Source: Anagrus nilaparvatae (lineage: Eukaryota > Arthropoda > Insecta > Hymenoptera > Mymaridae). Taken from it: a stretch of 64,000 bases of DNA. The notes beneath the pieces were generated by a model. The model saw only the letters and a program-made list of their open reading frames with translations, did not search any database and was not told the origin of the DNA. Location: positions 38,504,501 through 38,568,500 of the forward strand of contig JAKSXM010000007.1 of NCBI GenBank assembly GCA_022575985.1, given 5' to 3'. The translations under genes and the position numbers were made by a program. Shown piece by piece: positions 46,401-55,907 of the stretch; positions within the stretch are counted from its first letter, which is position 1, and each line of letters opens with the position of its first letter.

Positions 46401-47096
46401 AGGCACTTCTAAAAAAAAGAGAAGCCGAAGACGAAGACAAGAAAAAAAAACGCGAGCTTAATGAAGAAATCCTTGCTGTAAAAATGAAAAAACAAGAAGC
46501 TCTAGAATCTTTAAATTACGCCAAAAAAGATATTGAGAATTTTGATACTCAATTAAAAATTCTTGAAGAAAAAAAAAAATAAATAATTTATTTTATAGCA
46601 TTTGTAATAACTTTTTCGACTAAGGCTGTTTTTATATTGATTATAATTTAGTAATTAAAAAAAAAAAAAAACTGTAAGCTTTAATTTATAATTAATTTAT
46701 AATAATTATAAGAAACTATTAAAGATATTTTATTCTTTTACCAAAGCTTTGTAACTTTTTGTACAAATAAAATAATATGCATATTAATGCATGTAAATTT
46801 ACTAAAGAGTTTTTATTATTTTTACGCCTTATTTTTAATATAAAAACCATTCAAGTTTACTATATACATATATGTGTGTGTATATATGTATATATAATAT
46901 ATGTATATATATATAATATGTATGTATGTATATATTAGTAAAAAAAAGATTCCAGAAATTGCTTTAATATACGTGTTGATTTTTTTTTGTGAAGCTAATA
47001 AATAGATTTTATTGGTCCTTATTTTCGGCAAATAATTGTCCTTACTGTCCTTATATGGTCCTTATAAATGGGGATAAAATTTTGGTAGACACCCTG
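43461..47096 (+). mobile_element. autonomous hAT element, 5-bp TSD TTGTT
   Basis: Ends CAGGGTGTCTACCA...TGGTAGACACCCTG are flanked by TTGTT at 43456-43460 and 47097-47101. Subterminal regions carry many GTCCTTA words (left 43465-43575, right 47010-47075). The internal transposase frame is intact, so this copy may be young. Flanking DNA on both sides belongs to the outer inverted-repeat element. Confidence 0.9.
44204..46582 (+). CDS. hAT-superfamily transposase, 792 aa, intact
   Basis: The protein cuts and pastes the surrounding element. Its N-terminus has a zinc-binding pattern C37-x2-C40...H64-x5-H70, a BED/TTF-type finger expected to bind the terminal repeats. An Asn-rich linker (about 100-145) and a Cys cluster (CDCKCTC) follow. 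Likely RNase H-fold catalytic residues are D261 (SIDES), D327 (SIDGPP) and E676 in NAAVERSFSFNKEFL, the hAT C-terminal dimerisation block. The tail (728-792) is a Lys/Glu-rich coiled coil. The length is normal for hAT. No stop or frameshift is seen, and an AATAAA overlaps the stop. Terminal repeats with a 5-bp duplication enclose it. Catalytic residue positions are my reading; the superfamily call is firm. Confidence 0.85.
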   Translation: MKRIKRNCHFKDEWLDDQLFPDFKLWLQKHSSSEGKCFVCKKNDKQIFTILSVSKMGVTALTKHAETLGHIKNMKAVLSQKLINNLFNKNSKNITDIQDPNNNASINENTLNNNNLIIESNNSFNNNSNNNNIKPNINGKQNDLLNSSNSIIKNKNCDCKCTCGIKEKSMITIDNYCTSEDVIRAEILYAFCQVRKQASLRCFAELSECLPKMFFDSNIATKFKMKKDKLSYCITYGLGPYCQKKILDEIRDSDFVAFSIDESLNKYAQKGQMDIVVRYWKEDRIFTKYLTSLFLVDATAEGILKEFTKALEDLNIDLKKIIQLSIDGPPVNLKLIKDLKFFLLNKFGNEVPKIIDIGTCALHIVNNGFKTGHKKSGWNTDKFLRSIYYLFKDFPTRRGAYVRITKSSEFPLKFCSIRWTENSKVMTRAKNILPHLKTYVHAVQKKPPESKNYQIVKEFLDDIFLDCKLSFLISVSLELEPFLIYFQKNEPLVPFLHNKLYTLLKSLMSRILKPDKCKEIKNATDLLNIDLEDENNLCKPEKVVLGVGCQATLNKILKPKNQEKLLKFENDKKKFQIECQKILKIIIIHLLDKCPLQSKFVRGISCLSPYTMSSVDLVKKRAVIALEELINLNHFSSVEAEILEREYSEFVEDLSIINKLAKFDSKKLYPGNAAVERSFSFNKEFLVENLEEHSLIAQRAVHDFLLDFKSVKDLPINKNMITYFRNSSKNRKEALLKKREAEDEDKKKKRELNEEILAVKMKKQEALESLNYAKKDIENFDTQLKILEEKKK

Positions 47097-47275
47097 TTGT
47101 TGGTCTAATGTTTTTATTTGACAATTCAACGTTTAATCTTTCCATTCAACAAACTTACAATACTAATCATATTTCAGTAACGTAATACGTTTAGTTTGTC
47201 TTATATTATTTTTACGTGTTATCTTAATTTTATTTGATTATCGATGAAATAACAGTTTCCCCCTCCACTGATAAT

Positions 47276-47710
47276 TTTTAATAAAAATATATCATTACAT
47301 TATATTTAAATTATAAGGAAAGGGGATTTTTTTTCTTTTCTGTTATTAGGTAATAATAACGCAAGAGTTGGTATACATATTATAATATTGGTACATGAAT
47401 TCCTTAAAATATTTTGGATTTTGTTTATCTTAATGTATCAGGAGATAATGAATAAAAATAGATAATTAAAAACAGGCCCGTACAGTCGTAAAATAAAAAA
47501 AAAATCACAGCTGCTTATAGTATAGATATAATTATGTAAATAAACATCACGCCGTGATACCAGATACGCGTACACACTCGCATATATATATACATAAATC
47601 GCAGTGCCCATAATTTGGCAGCGTTTTTTATTCTTTATTTATAGTTTTATAAATTGCTTCACATTGTTTTTTTTTAAACCTTGCGACTGTTATGATATCT
47701 TTATCTTTAC
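47276..47710. other. AT-rich, nothing recognised
   Basis: Low-complexity TA/CA runs near 47570-47600; no coding signal. Confidence 0.4.
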
Positions 47711-48922
47711 TTACTTTACCTACTTTTGAAAAAGTATAATATTTTATGGGATAGACATTTTTTTTTTTTTTTTTTTTTTTTATTAATTTGATTATCGTAC
47801 AAGGTTGTACAAAATTTTGAAGTACATTTACAAAAGTGTTTAAGTTGCTACGCATTAATAAAATTTGATAAATATAAATTTGATAAAAATATAAAATTAT
47901 TAACAAATATTTAATGAATAATAACAAATGGATACAATAAATTTGAGTATAAGTAAGAGGGGGTTTAGAGAAAGGTAGGAGAAAGGTAGGAGAAAAGAGG
48001 CTAGGGAAAAAGGTAAAGGAAAAGAGAGTAAGGAATAAAACTGAATTTAGCGGAGATTTGAGTCACGCCTGTCAATCTCTAGAAGGTGTTGGTGAAGACT
48101 AGTTTTGAAGACTTCTACTGAGCTTGACAGACGGATTTCTTCGGGGAGGGAGTTCCAGAATGAGAGCATATAGACCAGAGAAGAGTTGTTGTAGGTGGGA
48201 TTTGTGGAAGTTTCTACGACTAAGTGAGGGCGGTTTTTAGGACGGAGGTTTCTAGAGGGTATATAAATTTTTATTTTCTCCTAGACATTATATTTTCCTT
48301 GCGAATTTTCTGTTATATTTTTTTAAGGATACTTTTTCAAATTAGGCTAAAGAATTTATTGATATCTAGAATTAACCTGGGATGACTATTTGAATTTATT
48401 ATTGATATCTTGGTTTAGCCTGGGATTCATAAGATTTTTTTATAACATTAGACATCTCAAATTTACATTACACCTTTTGTTGCTTTTTTTTCTATCCCTG
48501 CTGGATCCGTAGTTAAATTATGCATAATGAATATTATCAAAATGAATAAAAAAAAAACTTTGAATATTTTAGAAAGCTGTATTATTTTTTATCGTTCATT
48601 TCTTGCTAAATTTATCAGATCAGCATATTGAATTTTTTATTCTTTCCATTCAATAGCAAAAGCAAAAATTATTTTTTTATTGAAAATAGTGGGTTACAGA
48701 CCAGGCAAGGATAGAAAAAAAAACAACAAAAGGTGTAATGTAAACCTGAGATGTCTAATGTTATAAAAAAATCTTAGGAATCCCAGGCTAATCCAAGATA
48801 TCAATAAATTCTTTAGCCTAATTTGAAAAAGTATCCTTAAAAAAATATAACAGAAGATTCGCAAGGAAAATATAATGTCTATCCCATAAAATATTATACT
48901 TTTTCAAAAGTAGGTAAAGTAT
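47711..48922. mobile_element. foldback element interrupted by a LINE fragment
   Basis: The left arm (47711-47758 plus 48289-48480) is mirrored by 48700-48922, with TACTTTACCTACTTTTG/CAAAAGTAGGTAAAGTA at the ends and ACATTACACCTTTTGTTG/CAACAAAAGGTGTAATGT inside. The right arm is continuous across the point where the left arm carries the LINE. Confidence 0.82.
47759..48281 (-). mobile_element. 5'-truncated LINE 3' end with poly-A tail, 7-bp TSD
   Basis: A T-run at 47759-47780 is the poly-A tail of a minus-strand insertion. TAGACAT flanks it at 47752-47758 and 48282-48288. The minus strand near 48060-48200 reads FWNSLPEEIRLSSSVEVFKT, typical of the last segment of an endonuclease/reverse transcriptase protein. 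Only the 3' end is present. Confidence 0.85.
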
Positions 48923-50246
48923 TATATATATTTGACAAACAAGATTGTATACTAGGGTTTTCAGTAGATTCATTAAAATAATGAGGAAATTAATCATAAA
49001 AAATGAGGGGTTACGAGGTATAAATGATCACATTGTCACAAAAAAATTGCAAATCTGAGCTCTCAAAGTGCGAATATGTAAAAAAAAAACATAAGCGCGT
49101 CGTGGGATGCCCTTGGGAAGTGAAAACTTAAAAGTCTGAAAATGTTTCTTACTAATTTACTATTAAACGTGATTTCGTGCAGCATTTCAATTAAAACGAA
49201 ATTTTTTTTTGTCTTTATCTATGTTTATACATAATACAAATTTTTGTGTATTGTTTATTATAAAATTGAAAATAAAAGACAAAAGGGTATAAAAAACATT
49301 TCATAAATAATTTTCAAGTTTTATTAAAGTGAAAAAAAGCCTGAAAATTTTCGTTACTATTTTACTATTAAGGGTTGTTTATAGTGAGTACAAGTAACCG
49401 GTTGATTGATCAACTGATGGTTATTAAAAATTTTTAGATACGATTTGCTGACGAATTATTTACTCGTATCTGGAGTCTGGGTCGTAATTTGATCTCCTGG
49501 ATGTCCCAGAAAGCTGCAGGTCTACCCGGGTCCAAAAAACAATGCGATTTTAGTACCCTTGATAACATCAGTCGATCGATCAACCGATCTATTTTTTATC
49601 TATGTTTATACATAATACAATATATTTTGCACAAACAATTTTTACTATGTATAAACATAGATAAAAATACATAAATTTGGTTCTTTTTTTTTTATTAAAA
49701 ATATTATTAAAAAATAAAATGTCAAAAAAATTTAAGAACAACATAATAAGCCGTAAAAAATTAACTATTCATACAATAAAAATAAATAAAATATATAAAC
49801 ACACTAAAAAAACGTGGTTAATTAAATGCCGGCGCTGATCTATACTAGTAGAATAAGCATGGGAGGGAGAGAGCAAAGATATAATAGCACTTTCTTTTTT
49901 CTTTTTAATGTATTATATACTATTAATATAGACCTTGGGTAACGAACATCAATCTGCCGTCATCTTTTTAACATAATCACTCCTAGTATATTAAAAAAAA
50001 ATTTTTTTCAACAACTTCGTCGCTATGGAAGTTTTCACTTAAAAAATCCTTTTTGGCGGCAGTTTTTGCAAATTTAAGGGTGAAGCCCCAATTTCTCTGC
50101 CAAATGACCCCGATTTTCGTGTTCAGCGACCCAAAAACCCTATAGTAAAGCAAATCTGATGTTGGCCAGTGAGAATACAACCCCCCCCCCCCCTATTTTG
50201 ACTGGAGTAGATGTTTAGATTAAAAAAATATTGTTTGGTTGGAAAA
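48923..50246. other. AT-rich gap with inverted ATGTTTATACAT words
   Basis: TATGTTTATACATAATACAA at about 49222 and 49602 and its inverse at about 49647 suggest a decayed inverted repeat. A CAACCGAT/ATCGGTTG-like pair lies near 49400-49590. A C-homopolymer sits at about 50190. No gene. Confidence 0.45.
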
Positions 50247-50688
50247 ATATCACATTTAATTGGGTTACGTTGGTCATAAAAGATAAAATTTCTGTATATT
50301 CATGTTTATACATGAAAATATTGAGTAATGAAGTTTACCAGAAATTTTATTTATTGATTAGAAGCTTTAACATAAGCAAATTTTGATGAAAATTTATTTT
50401 CAAAAATAAGGCTATGACATTTTTTGATACTGATTTATCAGTTCGTGTTATTTTTAGCCTTATTAAATTTAATAAAACTTTGAATGTAATTTTTATGAAA
50501 TTAATAGAATAAAAATGCCAGCTGTATTTAAATTAGAAAGAGAAAACTAAACTTCTCCTTTCTAACGGTATACACAAGCCAGCATTTTTAGTCGTTTTGA
50601 AAGCATGTGCGAGGCAAGTACTTACACAAATTTAAAAAAAAAAAAATTAATTTTATAATTTTAATATTTTTTGTTTTTTAAATAATTA

Positions 50689-50760
50689 AACGGTGTCTAG
50701 ATAAGGTGTATTAGGAGTCTACTGACGAGCCAACCTAATACACTATGGCGAAACACTGTT
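50689..50760 (+). ncRNA. hammerhead ribozyme, type III topology, unit 1
   Basis: All core elements are present. Stem III is AACGGTGT/ACACTGTT (8 bp, one G-U). The cleavage triplet is GTC with the cut after 50697. Stem I is TAGAT/GTCTA, followed by CTGACGA. Stem II is GCCA/TGGC, then GAAA. Stem III is the open helix, so the topology is type III. Loops I and II contain perfectly complementary 10-base stretches (GTGTATTAGG and CCTAATACAC). Confidence 0.85.
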
Positions 50761-51255
50761 ACGTACCTATTAGTTTAAAATTAACCAATTTATTGGTTAA
50801 ATTAATAAGAATATCACATTTAATTGGGTTACGTTGGTCATAAAAGATAAAATTTCTGTATATTCATGTTTATACATGAAAATATTGAGTAATGAAGTTT
50901 ACCAGAAATTTTATTTATTGATTAGAAGCTTTAACATAAGCAAATTTTGATGAAAATTTATTTTCAAAAATAAGGCTATGACATTTTTTGATACTGATTT
51001 ATCAGTTCGTGTTATTTTTAACCTTATTAAATTTAATAAAACTTTGAATGTAATTTTTATGAAATTAATAGAATAAAAATGCCAGCTGTATTTAAATTAG
51101 AAAGAGAAAACTAAACTTCTCCTTTCTAACGGTATACACAAGCCAGCATTTTTAGTCGTTGTTTGAAAGCATGTGCGAGGCAAGTACTTACACAAATTTA
51201 AAAAAAAAAAAAATTAATATTATAATTTTAATATTTTTTGTTTTTTAAATAATTA

Positions 51256-51327
51256 AACGGTGTCTAGATAAGGTGTATTAGGAGTCTACTGACGAGCCAA
51301 CCTAATACACTATGGCGAAACACTGTT
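51256..51327 (+). ncRNA. hammerhead ribozyme, type III topology, unit 2
   Basis: This is identical in sequence to the unit-1 ribozyme, with predicted cleavage after 51264. Cleavage at both sites would release a 567-nt RNA monomer. Confidence 0.85.
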
Positions 51328-51377
51328 ACGTACCTATTTGTTTAAAATTAACCAATTTATTGGTTAAATTAATAAGA

Positions 51378-52285
51378 ATATCACAAAATAATTAACTTTA
51401 AAATTATTGGTTTTTCAAGTACACTTTTTTAAGTATCAAAATGGCTCCAAATAAAATCCCAGTAAAAAAAAGTTTTAAACGGAAATAAAAAGTTAAGGCA
51501 TTATCTGAAAAACTTAAAACTTTTATATCATAAAAATAGCTAAAAAAACTTTAGTTGCGGATTTTTAGAACTTAAAAATAGAGGTTATGGATAAAAGATC
51601 ATCTCGTCAAGTTAATCTACCTGAACCTTGAGTTCTTCACCAGGTCTTTGTCGAACGTAAGGGCAAAGTAGAGAAGTGAACCGGAGGTAAGGAGCCTAAA
51701 AACCCGCCGATGGATAGTGGACGTCGATCTTCCCTTAACTGGGAAGCCTATCTTGAAGCAAATATATGTTTACTCAGTGTTTACAAAAATAAAAGACGTA
51801 ATAGACAAATAATAATTAACAAATAGGAATTCGGTTCACCGTTGTTAAATTTTTCAACAATTCTTTTCTCATTGGATTGGTACTATAATTATTATCTTTT
51901 TGGCACCATGCCTAAAGTTCTAGAAAAAAAATTTTTATAAACAATTAATTTTTTAATTAATTAGAAAATGACGGGTACTATAGGACCTAGAAAAATTAGG
52001 GTTTTGGGAACTTAAATAACCCGGTTTTAGTAACGCAGAACAATTTGAACTTAGGAACTTAGTAATATCTTCAAAATAATTCAGTATAAGAGTCTAAAAA
52101 AATGTATAACCGGTTTGTGTAACTACACAACCAAAGAGCATGGAACATGTTCACTCATAACAGTAATAAATCCAAAAACCAAAATTACATTAATTCCTGA
52201 AATATAAATTATCCTAAATCCATAAACTTAAAGTATTCTAAGTTTTTGTTCTTATCAGGCCCTGACTCCCACTTTAAATTATTAA
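51378..52285. other. intergenic, nothing recognised
   Basis: A stretch at 51590-51770 is less AT-rich (AACCGGAGGTAAGGAGCC) but has no protein-like frame and no identifiable RNA fold. The rest is AT-rich. Confidence 0.4.
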
Positions 52286-52415
52286 AATATTCTAAGTTCA
52301 TTTCACCCCCCCCCCCCTAAAAACGTCAATATTTTAACCCCCCCCCTAAAAACGTCAATATTTTACCCACCCTCTAAAAACGTCAATTTTTCACCCCCTC
52401 CCCCCCAAGCTTTTT
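52286..52415. repeat. short C-rich tandem repeat (~30-bp units)
   Basis: Three to four copies of CTAAAAACGTCAATATTTTA alternate with C-runs of varying length. Confidence 0.8.
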
Positions 52416-53750
52416 CAAATACCCCATCCAATGAACATGTTCCATGTTAATATCTTAGATTAAGGGACTTAAAATAAAATCCTTTATAGACCTAATAAAT
52501 TTTTTTTAATTCCATGTGGTATTACTAAACCAAAGATTATAGTTAAGGAACACAAGATTTAAAAAATTAATTAGTTCTAGAAAGGGCTTAATACGGTTTT
52601 AAGGAATCGCAATAATTTGTGTTCATAATCTTAGCATCAAGTAAATTACAAATTACAAATATAGCTAATTTTAATTTAGTTTTGCGTAACATTTATACAC
52701 ATTATACCTAGACCTCGCCTGCAGCATACATGTTCCTTGCATTTAGGTTATGTTTTGTTTAGTGATGGACGAGACCAAGCAACAATTTTTCGAGACGAGA
52801 CGAAATTATCGCACCAAGACTCTCGGTCTCATCTCGGTCTCGAAATTTTTTTTGAAAAATTTAAATTTGAGTACAAATAAGTCTTATGTAAGCTTTTAAT
52901 GCATACCTATTATATGTATATTTAATTGCATGCAATAGGATCATGGTAGAATCAAACTTTTGACAAAAAAAATGAAATAAAAAAATTTATTCTTATTTTT
53001 TTTATATACTCCGTATTTATACGAATGAAAGATAATAATAATAATTAATATTATTAAGTATAACAAAAATACCCTGCCAACTAGCTGGCACTGAGGTTCC
53101 TCAAACAATAGTCTTTAAACTTCAATATGCAATAAATATTATTGATTACAACCATGCAATTATACATACATTTTTCTTTTTTACTAGGTAAAGTAGACCA
53201 TTAAGATCATTTTGTTATTAAAGTAAAAATTTTAGCGTCCATGGATTGATCGCGCCGGCGTTAATGAATTTTAAATCATTTTTGCATAATTAAAAAGAGA
53301 TAAATATAAAAAAAGCTAATTTTATTATTTTTTTGTAAAATTTTATTAGAATATATAATTATCCCTTAATAAAATTTGCTCGTAAAGGCTGTTATTATTT
53401 CAAAAAATTTTATCTCTTAATAATTAAAAAATTGAGTAACATGATTTTTTTGTTTTGTCAAAGAAATGGTTGGCAACTTAATTTTAAAATGGTTGGCATC
53501 TTAATTTTAAAATGTAAACATAACCATTTAATATTTTTAGGCTGTTTATTATTGTTTATAATTTCATTAAGCTGCATACATAAATAAACATAGCAACGAA
53601 CAAAATAATCCGAGGAAGAGGCAAGATTTCCATCATTCTTTCTTGTGTGTTATAATTTATATCAAAATAAAAAAAAAATTGTGATCGGATAAATAAAAAT
53701 TACTATAAACTAAATTTCTAAAACTTGTACTCTCATTAAAATAAATTAGA
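52416..53750. other. AT-rich, with GAGAC-rich patch at 52768-52850
   Basis: 52768-52850 contains repeated GAGAC/GTCTC words (CGAGACGAGACG, GGTCTCATCTCGGTCTCG) after TTTAGTGATGG, resembling a hAT-type subterminal region. No other end was found. Nothing else is recognised. Confidence 0.4.
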
Positions 53751-55410
53751 TATGTCCAAAACGAAAAATAAATTTAGTGTTTTATGTTTTTTTTTGTGAC
53801 GAAGATTTTGGAAAAAAAAATTTTCAAAAAATTAATTATCAGATTCAAGATATCGAGTAAAAATCATAATTTCAAATATAAGTAATTTCATGGAAATGAA
53901 TGAGGTATTACATCCAAATTAAAAATTAAAAAAAAAAAAGTATTTTGAGATTTTTTTAATAAACCAATTTTTGGAAAAACAAGTTAGGTATTCGTTCGAT
54001 AATTGTTTTGGAATATCACTGGTTACAATATTTTAAAATATTAGTACTTTCATAGAATTAAAAGAGGTATTACACCAAAAAAATATTGCAATTTTTTTTA
54101 TTTTTCTTTTTTTTTAATTTAGAGATTAAAAATTTTAAAAAATTAAGTATCAATTCCAAAAAATTACTGTAAACGAGGTTCTTAAAACTAGTACTTCCAT
54201 GGAAATAAATTAGGTGCTACGTCCAAAAAGAAAAAAAAGTTTTGTATTTTTTGTATTTTTTTGTGAAAAAAATTTTAGGAAAAAAATTTTCAAAAAATTA
54301 AGTATCAGATTGGAGATATCAAGTAAAAACCATACTTTCAAGTATAAGTACTTTCATGGAAATAAATAAGGTATTACATCCAAAATAAAAAAAAAGGGGG
54401 GGGGGTTTGAAATTTTTTGATAAAAAAATGTTTGGAAAAAAAATTAGGTCTTAATTCGATAATGGTTTTGAAATATCACTAGTTACAATATTTTAAGATA
54501 TTAGTACTTTCATAGAATTAAATGAGGTATTACACCAAAAAAAAAAAATATATTGCAGTTTTTTTTATTTTTCTTTTTTTTTAATTTTGACAAAAAAAAT
54601 TTTGAAAAAATTAAGTATCAGATCCAAAAAATTACAATAAACAAGGTTCTTAAAACTAGTACTTCCATGAAAATAAATTAGGTACTAAGTCCAATAAGAA
54701 AAAAAAATTGGTATTTTTTGTATTTTTTTGTGAAAAAAATTTTAGAAAAAAAATTTTTAGAAAATTAAGTATCCGATTCGAGATCATTTGAAAACTATAC
54801 TTTCAAATATAAGTACTTTCATGGAAATAAATGAGGTATTACATCAAAATTAAAAAAAAAAGGGGGGTTTGAAATTTTTTGATAAAAAAATGTTTGGAAA
54901 AAAAATTAGGTCTTAATTCGATAATAGTTTTGAAATATCACTAGTTACAATATTTTCAGATATTAGTACTTTCATAGCATTTAATGAGGTATTACACCCA
55001 AAAAAAAAAAAAATATTGCATTTTTTTTTATTTTTCTATTTTTTTCATTTTGACAAAAAAAATTTTGAAAAAATTAAGTATCAGATTCAAAAAATAACAA
55101 TAAACAAGGTTTTTAAAACTAGTACTTCCATGGAAATAAATTAGGTACTACGTCCAAAAAGAAAAAAAAAATTAGTATTTTTTGTATTTTTTTGTGAAAA
55201 AAATTTTAGAAAAAAAATTTTCAGAAAATTAAGTATCCGATTCGAGATATTATGTAAAAACCATACTTTCAAATATAATTAGTTTCATGGAAATAAATGA
55301 GGTATTACATCCAAATCAAAAAAAAAAAAAGTACCTCGAGCTTTTTTGGTGAAAAAATTTTTGAAAAAAAAATTAGGTCTTAATTCCATAATATTTGTGA
55401 AATATCACCG
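53751..55410. repeat. ~467-bp tandem repeats made of three ~155-bp subunits
   Basis: About 3.5 copies are present. The CATACTTTCAA/CATAATTTCAA landmark recurs near 53870, 54330, 54795 and 55265. Within each copy, three related subunits carry TAGTACTTYCATRGAA followed by GAGGTATTACA or TAGGTACTAC. Confidence 0.8.
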
Positions 55411-55419
55411 ATTACATAC

Positions 55420-55467
55420 ATACGTACACACACACACACACACACATACACACACACACACATACAG
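55420..55467. repeat. (CA)n microsatellite
   Basis: ACACACACAC runs with interspersed ATAC, at the end of the 467-bp repeat array. Confidence 0.9.
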
Positions 55468-55907
55468 ACTTTTTTTAAAAACAGGTTTTTTAGCTTCCTG
55501 GGGTCCCAAAACGTGCTTATATGCCAAAAAATAGAAAATCAAATTTTGACTTAACACAATGGTTCCTCTTTGAGGAACCAAAAATGAAATAATTAATTTC
55601 TGCTATAAAGTTCCCAGCTTCCCTAATAAATATTTTATATTTTTAAACAGTTCAACTTAAATCATAAATTCATTTAACTAATTAAAATTACAAAATTTTT
55701 CATAATAAATAAAAAAAACATTTGATTTTTTAGAATAATAAAGTTATAAAAGAGGTAATAAATAACTTTACCAAAATAATATTGAAGGTCGTATTCGAGT
55801 TCCGCTAATTCCCTAAAATTATCTCCAAAATCTTTACGAATTCCGCGAACTTTACGAACTTTTATCCACACCATCTTTACCCATTCCGCTAAAACTTATT
55901 AAGTTTA
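55468..55907. other. intergenic, hairpin at 55560-55580
   Basis: GGTTCCTCTTTGAGGAACC at about 55561 forms a tight hairpin. Such a hairpin can sit near a Helitron 3' end, but I see no CTRR terminus beside it. The minus-strand 66-aa ORF at 55674-55874 is unassigned. Confidence 0.4.

Larger units (their letters stand above)
42526..47275. mobile_element. outer inverted-repeat element hosting the hAT insertion
   Basis: ATTATCAGTGGAGGGGGAAA at the left is mirrored by GTTTCCCCCTCCACTGATAA at the right. Without the nested hAT element the unit would be about 1.1 kb. Its interior includes a hairpin around 42695-42740 (CAAATAACTTTGTTG/CAACAAAGTATTTG) and a tRNA-like stretch. No target-site duplication is certain. 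The T-rich ORF at 42709-43011 is not a gene. Confidence 0.6.
50247..51377 (+). repeat. two tandem 564/567-bp units, each with a hammerhead ribozyme
   Basis: Units 50247-50810 and 50811-51377 are almost identical, and a partial third start (ATATCAC) follows. Each contains the hairpin CATGTTTATACATG, an inverted pair around AAATGCCAGCTGT/AGCCAGCATTTTT, an A-tract, the ribozyme, and an AACCAATTTATTGGTT hairpin. AAAATA can be read on both sides of the pair, possibly a target-site duplication. There is no ORF. The structure resembles retrozymes or ribozyme-bearing satellites; without a reverse transcriptase the unit would be nonautonomous. Confidence 0.88.

Noticed and set aside
46822..47927. Minus-strand ORFs of 69 and 99 aa
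   Set aside because: Low-complexity TA-repeat and poly-T translations, the second across a LINE poly-A tail and insertion junction.
55346..55534. 62-aa ORF
   Set aside because: Translation through the (CA)n microsatellite.
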